Shown: one piece after another, positions 30,618-38,096 of the stretch
Layout: each line of letters opens with the position of its first letter
Numbering within the stretch: the first letter of the stretch is position 1
From: Streptomyces gelaticus
Lineage (GTDB): Bacteria > Actinomycetota > Actinomycetes > Streptomycetales > Streptomycetaceae
Reading direction: 5' to 3'
Length of the DNA: 38,846 nt
Assembly: GCF_014649535.1 (NCBI RefSeq)
Contig: NZ_BMTF01000038.1
Location: 1-38,846 of the forward strand
The notes under the pieces: generated by a model
Database searches by the model: none
Seen by the model: the letters and a program-made list of their open reading frames with translations, nothing else
What the model was told of the DNA's origin: nothing
Made by a program: the position numbers and the translations under genes

Positions 30618-31811
30618 GTGATCGCAAACGTTTCGGCACACCGGCGGGCGAACGCCTTCGCCCAGGCCCTGGAGGAGCAGTCGCTCCGCGGTGCGGCGGC
30701 CGCACCGCCCGAGGAACCGGCCGAAGAGGCCGACCACGGACCGCTGTTGGCCCTGGCGAACGGCCTCGGTGAGGTACCGCGGCCGGAATTGGATCCCGAG
30801 GTCAAAGTGGTGCAGCGAGCCCAGCTCGTCGCCGCCATGGAGGCCATGCTCACCGAGGGCGGTGCGTCCGCGGGCCCTACGGTGCCCGAGCAGCGCGCCA
30901 AGGGAGCCCACCGGGCCTCCCCGCTCCGGAAATTGCGTCCGCGTTCACGCTGGACGAAGGGCCTCGCGGCCGGCGGACTCACCGTCGGTGTGGCGGCGGG
31001 AGCCTTCGGCGGAGTGGCCGCTGCCAGTTCCGACGCCCTGCCGGGTGATTCGCTGTACGGGCTCAAGCGCGGCATGGAGGACATCCACCTCGGCATGGCC
31101 AGCGGCGACGCCGACCGCGGCGAGGTCTACCTCGACCAGGCATCGACCAGACTCAGCGAGGCCCGCCGGCTGATGGAGCGCGCCCGCTCCGGCGCCCTGG
31201 ACCACGAACAGCTCGGCGAGGTCAGGCGCACGCTCAACGGCATGACGCACGACGCCAGCGAGGGCCACCGCCTGCTCCGCTCCGCCTACCAGCAGAACGG
31301 CGCAATCGGCCCCATCCAGACCCTGGACTCCTTCTCCCGCGCGCACCGCGAGACCTGGAGCAGCCTCCGCGACCGGCTGCCCGTACAGCTGACGGACGTC
31401 GGCGACCAGGTCAGCTCGGTCTTCGACGCCATAGACGAAGAGGTCCAGCCGCTCCAGTCGCTGCTCCCCCGCACCCTGGACGGCAACGGCGGCGCACAAC
31501 AGTCGGACACCGCGGACCAGGACACGGCACCGTCGCGCACGGCCCCCTCGGCACCCACGTCGCCGGAAGCCTCACACGGCCGTACGGGCGACAGCGCCTC
31601 GCCCCACCCGTCAGGATCGGACCATGCCTCCCCCGAGGGCCTGATCGGCGGCGGCACGGACGGCCTCCTCGACACCCCGCCCGCGGGCGCCGTCCCGTCC
31701 ACCGACGGCCGGGTCAGCACCCCGCCCGCCCCGGACGTCACCCTCCCGCCGCTCCTCCCCGGTCTGCTCCCGGGCCTGGGGATCAACGGCGAGGACCTGG
31801 ACAGGCGCTAG
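30618..31811 (+). CDS. rsbN: Anti-sigma factor RsbN for BldN
   Basis: 397 residues from GTG 30618, chosen because AGGAGG (30604-30609) is 8 bases upstream; the earlier GTG at 30609 overlaps that site. The first 90 residues (SAHRRANAFAQALEEQSL, LGEVPRPELDPEVKVVQRAQLVAAMEAML) are the cytoplasmic sigma-binding part. A basic stretch precedes one membrane segment (about 116-140, GLAAGGLTVGVAAGAFGGVAA). The outer domain contains a DUF5667-like region (SSDALPGDSLYGLKRGMEDIHLGMA ... RLSEARRLMERA) and ends in a Pro/Ser/Thr-rich tail. It holds BldN at the membrane until released. Beside bldN and with a BldN-type promoter. Confidence 0.93.
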   Translation: MIANVSAHRRANAFAQALEEQSLRGAAAAPPEEPAEEADHGPLLALANGLGEVPRPELDPEVKVVQRAQLVAAMEAMLTEGGASAGPTVPEQRAKGAHRASPLRKLRPRSRWTKGLAAGGLTVGVAAGAFGGVAAASSDALPGDSLYGLKRGMEDIHLGMASGDADRGEVYLDQASTRLSEARRLMERARSGALDHEQLGEVRRTLNGMTHDASEGHRLLRSAYQQNGAIGPIQTLDSFSRAHRETWSSLRDRLPVQLTDVGDQVSSVFDAIDEEVQPLQSLLPRTLDGNGGAQQSDTADQDTAPSRTAPSAPTSPEASHGRTGDSASPHPSGSDHASPEGLIGGGTDGLLDTPPAGAVPSTDGRVSTPPAPDVTLPPLLPGLLPGLGINGEDLDRR

Positions 31812-31819
31812 CACGGCCT

Positions 31820-31858
31820 CGATCGCCGGACGAGCAGAACAGGCCCGTCCGGCGATCG
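31820..31858. terminator. Bidirectional terminator between rsbN and the acyltransferase gene
   Basis: CGATCGCCGGACG (31820-31832) and CGTCCGGCGATCG (31846-31858) form a perfect 13-bp stem between two convergent genes. Confidence 0.9.
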
Positions 31859-31872
31859 CCGGGAACGCCCCC

Positions 31873-32919
31873 TCAGAAGAACACCGACCTCCGCTGCACC
31901 AGCAGCTTGTACAGCGTGTGCTGGATCTGCTCCCGCACCTGATCCGTCAGATTGAACATCAGCATCGGATCCTCCGCCGCCTCCACCGGATACCCGGCCG
32001 TGGAGATCGGCTCGCCGAACTGGATCGTCCACTTCGTCGGCAGCGGCACTGCCCCGAGCGGCCCGAGCCAGGGAAACGTCGGCGTGATCGGGAAGTACGG
32101 AACGCCCAGCAACCGCGCCAGCGTCTTCGAGTTGCCGATCATCGGGTAGATCTCCTCCGCCCCCACGATCGAGCACGGCACGATCGGCACCCCGGCCTGC
32201 AGCGCCGTGGACACGAAACCGCCCCGTCCGAAGCGCTGGAGCTTGTACCGTTCCCCGAACGGCTTCCCGATGCCCTTGAAGCCCTCCGGCATCACTCCCA
32301 CGACCTCGCCCCGCCGCAGCAGCCGCTCGGCGTCCTCCGAACAGGCCAGCGTGTGCCCGGCCTTGCGGGCCAGCTCGTTCACCACCGGCAGCATGAAGAC
32401 GAGATCGGCGGCGAGCAGCCGCAGATGACGGCCCGCCGGATGGTTGTCGTGCACGGCGACCTGGAGCATCAGCCCGTCGAGCGGCAGCGTCCCCGAATGG
32501 TTGGACACGATCAGCGCGCCGCCCTCGGAGGGGATGTTCTCGATGCCCTTCACCTCGACCCGGAAGTACTTCTCGTACACCGGCCGGAGCATCGACATCA
32601 GGACCTGGTCGGTCAGCTCCTCGTCGTACCCGAACTCGTCGACGTCGTACTCGCCCGTGACCCGCCGCCGCAGGAACGCCAGCCCGCCGGCGATCCGCCG
32701 GTCCCAACCGCCGCCCTCGGCCCCTCCCAGGGGCCGCGAGGCCCGCTCGGGCTCCTCCTGCGGCTCCGAGGCGTCCTGCTGCCCGGGAAGGGCGCTCACG
32801 GCCGCGGTCCCCACCACGGAGGCCGCCGCGGGTCCCTGGCCCCGGCGCCGCCCGGGGCGTGCTGAACCACCCGTCCGCGAACGGTCGTCGTCGAACGGAA
32901 TGATCTTGGCATCCGCCAT
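31873..32919 (-). CDS. Lysophospholipid acyltransferase-like (PlsC family) protein
   Basis: 348 residues. The first 90 are a charged, low-complexity N-terminal extension. The acyltransferase core follows: SNHSGTLPLDG (His141; Asp148 lies two positions further than in the usual H-x4-D), then GVMPEGFKGIGKPFGERYKLQRFGRGG and GVPIVPCSIVGAEEIYPMI, the phosphate-binding and acceptor motifs. Such enzymes add acyl groups to lysophosphatidate-like lipids at the membrane; the variant first motif occurs in a subfamily with mostly unknown substrates. ATG with GAGGAG 9-10 bases upstream. Sixteen bases after the epimerase stop, so co-transcribed; the pair is also adjacent in mycobacteria (Rv0501-Rv0502). 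Confidence 0.9.
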   Translation of the reverse strand: MADAKIIPFDDDRSRTGGSARPGRRRGQGPAAASVVGTAAVSALPGQQDASEPQEEPERASRPLGGAEGGGWDRRIAGGLAFLRRRVTGEYDVDEFGYDEELTDQVLMSMLRPVYEKYFRVEVKGIENIPSEGGALIVSNHSGTLPLDGLMLQVAVHDNHPAGRHLRLLAADLVFMLPVVNELARKAGHTLACSEDAERLLRRGEVVGVMPEGFKGIGKPFGERYKLQRFGRGGFVSTALQAGVPIVPCSIVGAEEIYPMIGNSKTLARLLGVPYFPITPTFPWLGPLGAVPLPTKWTIQFGEPISTAGYPVEAAEDPMLMFNLTDQVREQIQHTLYKLLVQRRSVFF

Positions 32920-32934
32920 CGTCGGTGCGCTCCT

Positions 32935-34029
32935 CTACCTGGCGCTGGGGGCCGGCTCGGTGTCGCCGGCCCCGGTGATCCCCGGACCATCGCCGCCCGC
33001 CCCGGCGAACGGCCTGGCGGCCAGTCTGTCGACCGCCCGCCCCACCGCCTCGGGCGGCAGCAGTCCGGGCCCCTGACTGCGCGCGAACTCCGCGAATGTC
33101 TCCGCGGTGCTGAACCGGGGGTGGAAGCCGAGCGTCTCGCGCATCTGCACGGTGGAGACCACCCGGCCATGGGTGAGCAGCCGGATCTGCTCCGGCGAGA
33201 AATCCGTCATGGCGAAGGTACGCAGCGCCTGGCCGACCCAGGTGACCGCGGGCAGCAGCAACGGCATCGTCGGCCGCCCCAGCCGCCGCGAGCACTGCGA
33301 GAGCAGCAGCACCCCGTCCCCCGCGATATTGAACGTGCCGCTGTTCAGCGTCCCGCGCCCCGGCTCGCCCGACGCGACACCCAGTACGTCGACGACATCG
33401 TCCTCGTGCACGAACTGGAGCCTCGGGTCGTATCCGAACACCGTCGGCAGAACGGGCAGCGACAGATAGTCCGCGAGCGGCGAATCCGCCCGGGGCCCCA
33501 GGATGTTCGCGAACCTGAGCACGCACACGGCCACATCCGGCCTGCGGCGCGCGAAGCCCCGTACGTACCCCTCGACCTCCACCACATCCTTGGCGAAGCC
33601 CCCGCTGGGCAGGGACTTGGGCGGGGTGGTCTCGGTGAAGACCGCCGGGTCGCGCGGCGCCGAGCCGTACACGTTCGTACTGGACTTGACCACCAGCCGC
33701 CGCACGCTCGGCGCCTTCTGACATGCGCCGAGCAGCTGCATGGTGCCGATGACGTTGGTCTCCTTGACCGTCGTCCGGCCGCCCGTGCCGACCGCCTTGG
33801 CCGAGACGTCCAGGTGCACCACCGTGTCGACGGAGTGCTCGGCGAGGACTCTGGCGATGGCGGGCTGACGGATGTCCGCCGTCACGAACTCCGCGTCGCC
33901 CAACCCGTGTCCGGGCGCGACCGCGTCGACGGCGATCACCCGGTCCACGCCCGGATCACGCTGGATGCGCCGCACGAAGCGGCCCCCCAGCTGCCGGGCC
34001 GCTCCCGTGACCAGCACGACCTTCCCCAA
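32935..34029 (-). CDS. NAD-dependent epimerase/dehydratase (extended SDR family)
   Basis: 364 residues. The NAD-binding motif is VLVTGAARQLGGRF, followed by IAVDAVAP and the TADIRQ, VVHLDVSAKA and VVKSSTNVYGS segments of GalE-like SDRs. The catalytic Tyr-x-x-x-Lys position appears as GGFAKDVVEVEGYVRG: a Phe stands where Tyr would be expected, so the true proton donor is unclear or the reaction differs. FVHEDDVVDVL is typical. The last 30 residues are Gly/Pro-rich. It is not necessarily a UDP-galactose epimerase, although the mycobacterial counterpart is called galE2. Between bS22 and the acyltransferase gene on the minus strand; it may act on a cell-envelope lipid or sugar. Confidence 0.9.
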   Translation of the reverse strand: MGKVVLVTGAARQLGGRFVRRIQRDPGVDRVIAVDAVAPGHGLGDAEFVTADIRQPAIARVLAEHSVDTVVHLDVSAKAVGTGGRTTVKETNVIGTMQLLGACQKAPSVRRLVVKSSTNVYGSAPRDPAVFTETTPPKSLPSGGFAKDVVEVEGYVRGFARRRPDVAVCVLRFANILGPRADSPLADYLSLPVLPTVFGYDPRLQFVHEDDVVDVLGVASGEPGRGTLNSGTFNIAGDGVLLLSQCSRRLGRPTMPLLLPAVTWVGQALRTFAMTDFSPEQIRLLTHGRVVSTVQMRETLGFHPRFSTAETFAEFARSQGPGLLPPEAVGRAVDRLAARPFAGAGGDGPGITGAGDTEPAPSAR

Positions 34030-34159
34030 GATCAGCGCCTTCCGTCGAAAGGTTTCCCCTGGCCGTCACCGTAGCGGGTGGATGTTGCCCCGCGATGACC
34101 GCGCGGCGGCCTTCCCCCGAGTCTTTGGCCCGAATGCGGGCGGCTGCCCCCAGAACGCG

Positions 34160-34196
34160 CCGCAGCCCTCCCACCGGATCGGCGGGAGGGCTGCGG
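34160..34196 (-). terminator. Terminator after the bS22 gene
   Basis: CCGCAGCCCTCCC (34160-34172) and GGGAGGGCTGCGG (34184-34196) form a perfect 13-bp stem, 20 bases after the bS22 stop. It would make bS22 largely independent of the epimerase gene. Confidence 0.85.
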
Positions 34197-34215
34197 ATTC
34201 ACGAACTGCGTTCGC

Positions 34216-34314
34216 CTACTTCTTGTTGCGACGCTGAACGCGCGTGCGCTTGAGCAGCTTGCGGTGCTTCTTCTTGGCCATCCGCTTGCGCCGCTTCTTG
34301 ATAACAGAGCCCAC
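34216..34314 (-). CDS. Small ribosomal protein bS22 (AURKAIP1/COX24 domain)
   Basis: 32 residues from a GTG start at 34314, with GAGGG 5-6 bases upstream. The sequence begins MGSVIKKRRKRMAKKKHRKL and continues with a run of Lys/Arg ending RRNKK, about half basic. The short protein with RMxKKKxRKLLKRTR is the AURKAIP1/COX24 pattern of bS22, an actinobacterial 30S-subunit protein first seen in mycobacterial ribosomes. The extreme basic charge suits rRNA binding. It lies between the bdtA-like gene and the epimerase, as Rv0500B does in M. tuberculosis. Too short for most gene finders, but conserved. Confidence 0.93.
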   Translation of the reverse strand: MGSVIKKRRKRMAKKKHRKLLKRTRVQRRNKK

Positions 34315-34424
34315 GACTACCCTCGCTCACTTCTTCTTCACTGGTGCGGGGCGTCTGGGCCCACACGACCTACGTCGGCCTAGCCTACCCGCCAGCGGGT
34401 GAGGGGCGTAATCCGAGGTGAACC

Positions 34425-34637
34425 TCAGGCGGACTCCACCCCCACAAAGGACTCGCGGAGATACTCGTGAACCGCTTGCTCCGGAACCCGGAAGGACCTG
34501 CCCACCCGGATCGCCGGCAGATGACCGCTGTGCACCAAGCGGTACACGGTCATCTTCGACACTCTCATGACCGAGGCGACTTCCGCCACGGTCAGAAACT
34601 TGACCTCGTTGAGAGGCCTCTCGCTGCCAGCAGCCAT
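34425..34637 (-). CDS. bdtA: Small BldC/excisionase-like DNA-binding protein (BdtA-like)
   Basis: 70 residues from ATG 34637; the open frame reaches 34670 but that GTG is preceded by no site. The protein is one winged HTH of the MerR/excisionase type: EVKFLTVAEVASVMRVSKMTVYRLVHSGHLPAIRVGRSFRVPEQAVHEYL. BldC is related but is a different gene. Position upstream of bS22, the epimerase and the acyltransferase, as with Rv0500A, supports the name used for SCO3328, a BldD target. A sequence matching the BldD consensus lies 47-74 bases upstream. Regulatory targets are not known from sequence. Confidence 0.85.
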   Translation of the reverse strand: MAAGSERPLNEVKFLTVAEVASVMRVSKMTVYRLVHSGHLPAIRVGRSFRVPEQAVHEYLRESFVGVESA

Positions 34638-34683
34638 GACCCACCTGTACCTTCCGCACGAGACGCGCACCGGCTTCCCCTCC

Positions 34684-34711
34684 GGTGACTCTTCGTCGTT
34701 GTGCGCTCACT
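34684..34711 (-). promoter_or_regulatory. Possible BldD box upstream of the bdtA-like gene
   Basis: On the minus strand AGTGA (34711-34707), 18 bases, then TCACC (34688-34684). The published BldD pattern is AGTGA, a variable gap, TCACC, and bdtA is a reported BldD target. Both half-sites are exact. Confidence 0.6.
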
Positions 34712-34765
34712 CCCCAGGTTAGGGGCGGGTGATGCGAGTGGGGAAGAGGTGAGGAGATCGGCCGC

Positions 34766-35581
34766 CTACCGTGACAGAAACGCCCGATTGAGCACATAGC
34801 GCGTGAGCGGCCGGTAGTACGCGGACGGCACGGCGTCATCGAGCGGAACGGCCACCGCCACCCGCCCCTCGGCCTCCCCGACGAACAGTGCGGGATCGTC
34901 CGTATCGGCCAGGCCGATCGCCTCAATGCCCAGCTGACCTGCCCCGCAGACCCAGCCGTGATCCCCGACGACCAACTCCGGCAACTGCCCGCGACCCTCC
35001 GAAGCCGCCTCCAGGACGACCCTGACCGGTAGCGGGGAATGGGTATGTGCGCCGGTATCACCACCGGGAGCCCGCACGCCGGGTTCGCGCACCATCGCGA
35101 CTCCTCGTACGTAGTCGAGGCTGCACGTGCGTACGCCGAACCGGGTCGTTATGTCGATACATCGCCCCTGCGCGGGAGTGAGTACACGGCAGCCGGCCGC
35201 CGACATGGCGTCTGCCAGCGCTGCGTAGAATCCGAGCAGCCGGTGCGGATGTCCGGTTCCGAACAACACCGGCGCCCGCCGGGCCGCGGCATACGACAGC
35301 CGCTCGGCGAAAGCGTCCAGACCTGCCAGGGTCCGCTCCGGATCGATCACATCGGGCCCCGAGACATGAGCGGGATCGTCCGAGACCCCGCACTTGTCGG
35401 CCATCAGACGGAGCAGATCGAGCTCTTTCCAGCCCCGTCCGGGGACGAGGCCGAGCGTCACCCGCGGATCCCTGGCGACGAAGAGCCGATAGCTCCGCAG
35501 ACTCTCTTCCCGCGAGGTGGCCACGGGCCCGGCCAGCCGGGCCGCCAGCAGATGCGCACGCAGCGCTCCGGTGCTCAACAC
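34766..35581 (-). CDS. Putative phosphatase, actinomycete-specific family
   Basis: About 271 residues from GTG 35581, chosen because GGGGGGAG (35599-35592) is 10 bases upstream; the longer frame to GTG 35605 has no site. No signal or membrane segment. Landmarks are DPERTLAGLDAFAERL, VLFGTGHPHRLLGFYAALADAM and GDHGWVCGAGQLGIEAIGLADTDDPALFV. The family is annotated as phosphatase in many streptomycetes, but I recognise no standard catalytic motif, so the activity is unproven. The GTGHPH stretch looks like an active-site loop. Upstream are three TTACGC/GCGTAA units. It follows acuC on the same strand. Confidence 0.75.
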   Translation of the reverse strand: MLSTGALRAHLLAARLAGPVATSREESLRSYRLFVARDPRVTLGLVPGRGWKELDLLRLMADKCGVSDDPAHVSGPDVIDPERTLAGLDAFAERLSYAAARRAPVLFGTGHPHRLLGFYAALADAMSAAGCRVLTPAQGRCIDITTRFGVRTCSLDYVRGVAMVREPGVRAPGGDTGAHTHSPLPVRVVLEAASEGRGQLPELVVGDHGWVCGAGQLGIEAIGLADTDDPALFVGEAEGRVAVAVPLDDAVPSAYYRPLTRYVLNRAFLSR

Positions 35582-35627
35582 ACCACCGATGCTCCCCCCA
35601 ATCACCCGGACGGAGGGCCGGAAGCCG

Positions 35628-35660
35628 GGTTACGCCGCACAGTTGGCGTAACCATTACGC
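35628..35660 (-). repeat. Triple TTACGC/GCGTAA repeat upstream of the phosphatase-like gene
   Basis: GGTTACGCC (35628-35636) and GGCGTAACC (35645-35653) are a perfect 9-bp inverted repeat with an 8-base loop. GCGTAA (35646-35651) is itself mirrored by TTACGC (35655-35660) across 3 bases. It sits between the acuC stop and the phosphatase start, so it may be an operator with two overlapping sites or part of a terminator. Confidence 0.6.
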
Positions 35661-35704
35661 GCCACCGCACGCAAACGTCCGCGCCACGACCGCCCCCGCC
35701 CGGA

Positions 35705-36877
35705 TCAGGTCAGCAGCCCCCGCAGCGGGAATGCCGCCCGCCGCGTCGCCAGCACCGCCTGGTCCAGCCGGTCCGCGGGGTCGTACCCCTCTTCCCACGA
35801 CTTCCAGGAGGGAGTACGGCCGTCCGTCATCCGGGCCGGCCCCAGCTGCCGGGTCCGGGCATAGACCTCGTCCCGCCACGACGGCGGAATCACCGACTCC
35901 GGGTCCACCGGCGCATGCGCGGCGATCCCCACCAGATGTGTCCAGGACCGCGGCACCACATCGACCACCGCGTAACCGCCCCCGCCGAGCGCCACCCAGC
36001 GACCGCCCTCCACGTACTCATGGGCGAGATCGTGACAGGCCGACATCACCGCGCGCTGCGCGTCCAGCGACACCGCGAGATGGGCGAGCGGATCCTCGAA
36101 GTGCGTATCGGCCCCGTGCTGGCTCACCAGCACCTGCGGCCGGAAGTCCGCCAGCAGTTCCGGCACCACCGCATGGAACGCCCGCAGCCACCCCGCGTCT
36201 CCCGTACCGGCCGGCAGCGCCACATTCACCGCACTGCCCGCGCCCGCCCCGGACCCGGTCTCCTCCGGCCAGCCGGTCTGCGGGAAGAGCGTCCGCGGGT
36301 GCTCGTGCAGCGAAACGGTCAGAACCCGCGGGTCCTCCCAGAAGGCCGCCTGCACCCCGTCCCCGTGATGCACGTCCACATCGATGTACGCGACCCGCTC
36401 GGCGCCCAGCTCCAGCATCCGTGCGATGGCGAGCGCCGGGTCGTTGTAGATGCAGAACCCCGCCGCACCGCCGGGCATGGCGTGGTGCAGCCCGCCCGTG
36501 AAGTTCACGGCGTGAGAGGTGTCCCCACGCCACACCGCCTCGGCCGCCGCCACGGACTGACCGGCGATCAGCGCGGACACCTCGTGCATCCCCGCGAACG
36601 CCGGATCGTCCACCGTCCCGAGCCCGTAGCGCTGATCGGCCCGTTTGGGATCCGCCGAGGCGGCACGCACCGCGGCCACGTAGTCCTCCCGGTGCACCAG
36701 CCGCAGCGTGGACTCCCCGGCGGGCTTGGCCGCCACCACGTCCACCGCACCGTCGAGCCCGAACGCCCGGACCAGCCCCATGGTCAGGGCGAGTCTGACG
36801 GGATCCATCGGATGACTTTCCCCGAAGTCGTATCCCGTTACTGCGTCATCCCACATCAACTGTGCGCGGCCGCTCAT
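35705..36877 (-). CDS. acuC: AcuC-type histone-deacetylase-family protein
   Basis: 390 residues from ATG 36877 (a GTG 9 bases earlier is possible). Arginase/deacetylase fold. The catalytic and zinc motifs are all visible: GGLHHAMPG (paired His), AYIDVDVHHGDGVQ (zinc ligands Asp and His), QHGADTHFEDPLAHL (zinc Asp) and the GGGGYAVVDVVP loop with a Tyr in the transition-state region. In Bacillus AcuC deacetylates acetyl-CoA synthetase. It overlaps the end of the MFS gene by about 30 bases and has TACGGT 7 bases before the start, so it might also be made from its own leaderless transcript. Confidence 0.93.
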   Translation of the reverse strand: MSGRAQLMWDDAVTGYDFGESHPMDPVRLALTMGLVRAFGLDGAVDVVAAKPAGESTLRLVHREDYVAAVRAASADPKRADQRYGLGTVDDPAFAGMHEVSALIAGQSVAAAEAVWRGDTSHAVNFTGGLHHAMPGGAAGFCIYNDPALAIARMLELGAERVAYIDVDVHHGDGVQAAFWEDPRVLTVSLHEHPRTLFPQTGWPEETGSGAGAGSAVNVALPAGTGDAGWLRAFHAVVPELLADFRPQVLVSQHGADTHFEDPLAHLAVSLDAQRAVMSACHDLAHEYVEGGRWVALGGGGYAVVDVVPRSWTHLVGIAAHAPVDPESVIPPSWRDEVYARTRQLGPARMTDGRTPSWKSWEEGYDPADRLDQAVLATRRAAFPLRGLLT

Positions 36878-38054
36878 GCCCGCCACCGTATCGGGCGGAC
36901 TCCGCGCCGAACGACTTGGCGTACACCAGCGTCGCGAGCACCAGCACCATCGGTACGAGCATCGCCCCCCGGTAGCTCCAGGCGTCCCCGAGCGCCCCCA
37001 CCAGCGGCGATCCCACCAGGAATCCCACGTAGTTGAAGACGTTCAGCCGCGCGACCGCCGTATCGCTCGCCCCGGGGAACATCCGCCCGGCAGCGGCGAA
37101 CGTCTGCGGCACGATCACACAGAGCCCGAGCCCCAGCATGGTGAACCCGAGCATCCCGGTCCACGCCCCACCGGCCACCGCCACCACGGCGAACCCGGCA
37201 GCCGCCAGCACGCTCCCGCCCCGCACCACGGCCACAGCCCCGAACCGCCGCACCCCGAAGTCCCCGACAGCCCGCCCCAGCAGCGCCGTCACCATGTAGA
37301 CGTTGTACGGAACGGTCGACAGCTGTTCGGAGCTCCCCAGCACGTCCTGCAGATACTTGGCGCTCCAGTTGGAGACCGTCGAGTCACCGATGTACGCGAA
37401 GCTCATCACCAGACAGAGCGGCATCAGCAACTTGAAGGAGACCGAGGCCACCGCTCCCTTGCCCTGCGTCTCCCCCGGCTCCGCCTCCGCCGACGCGCCG
37501 TCGGCGTACCACCGGCTCCCGATGAACGCGCCGGGCAACAGCACGACGACCGCCGGCAGGTAGGAGACCAGCAGCGAGAGGTCCCAGTGCGCCCCGGCCC
37601 ACGCCATGGACGCCCCGGCGATTCCCCCCAGGCTGTACGCGGCATGGAACCCGAGCATGATGGAACGCCCGTACGCCCGTTGGAGGCTGACCCCCATCAT
37701 GTTCATGGAGGCGTCGAGCGCCCCGACGGAAAGCCCGAACACGCCCAGCGCCAAAGCCGCTTCCCACAGCACGTTCCCGGCACCGGCACCGAGCAGGGCG
37801 AGCATCACGACGGGCTGGGCCCACCTCAGCACGACCCCGGGCCGCACCCGCACGACCACCTTCTCGGTGACCACACTGCCCACCCCGGCCAGGATGGGCA
37901 CCGCGGCCAGGAAGACGGGCAACAGTCCGTCGGATATCCCGTACCGGTCCTGGATGACCGGAATACGCGTCACCAGCAGAGCGAAGGTGACTCCCTGTAC
38001 GAAGAAGCTCAGCGTGAGGGAGGCCCTGCCGTGCCGCAAACGAGCGTCTGTCAT
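36846..38054 (-). CDS. MFS transporter, 12 membrane segments
   Basis: 402 residues from ATG 38054 (frame open to 38078). Twelve hydrophobic segments, with a loop of about 25 charged residues (GSRWYADGASAEAEPGETQGK) after the sixth. FAYIGDSTVSNWSAKYLQDVLG at the start of the second half and VGALDASMNMMGVSLQRAYGRSIMLGFHAAYSLGG in the first half are typical of a major-facilitator group of fucose/unknown-substrate transporters. No substrate is suggested by the neighbours (acuC, a HAD phosphatase). No ribosome-binding site; TACGCT lies 7 bases before ATG. Its C-terminal end overlaps the acuC start. Confidence 0.9.
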   Translation of the reverse strand: MTDARLRHGRASLTLSFFVQGVTFALLVTRIPVIQDRYGISDGLLPVFLAAVPILAGVGSVVTEKVVVRVRPGVVLRWAQPVVMLALLGAGAGNVLWEAALALGVFGLSVGALDASMNMMGVSLQRAYGRSIMLGFHAAYSLGGIAGASMAWAGAHWDLSLLVSYLPAVVVLLPGAFIGSRWYADGASAEAEPGETQGKGAVASVSFKLLMPLCLVMSFAYIGDSTVSNWSAKYLQDVLGSSEQLSTVPYNVYMVTALLGRAVGDFGVRRFGAVAVVRGGSVLAAAGFAVVAVAGGAWTGMLGFTMLGLGLCVIVPQTFAAAGRMFPGASDTAVARLNVFNYVGFLVGSPLVGALGDAWSYRGAMLVPMVLVLATLVYAKSFGAESARYGGGHERPRTVDVG

Positions 38055-38096
38055 GGCCGCGAGCGTAGGGCCAGTCACTACTCGTGGGTAGATGGA

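Noticed and set aside
32935..34029. Naming the epimerase galE
   Set aside because: The active-site Tyr is missing and the neighbours give no link to galactose use.
34425..34637. Calling the small HTH protein BldC
   Set aside because: Same fold, but the sequence and gene order fit the separate bdtA/Rv0500A gene.
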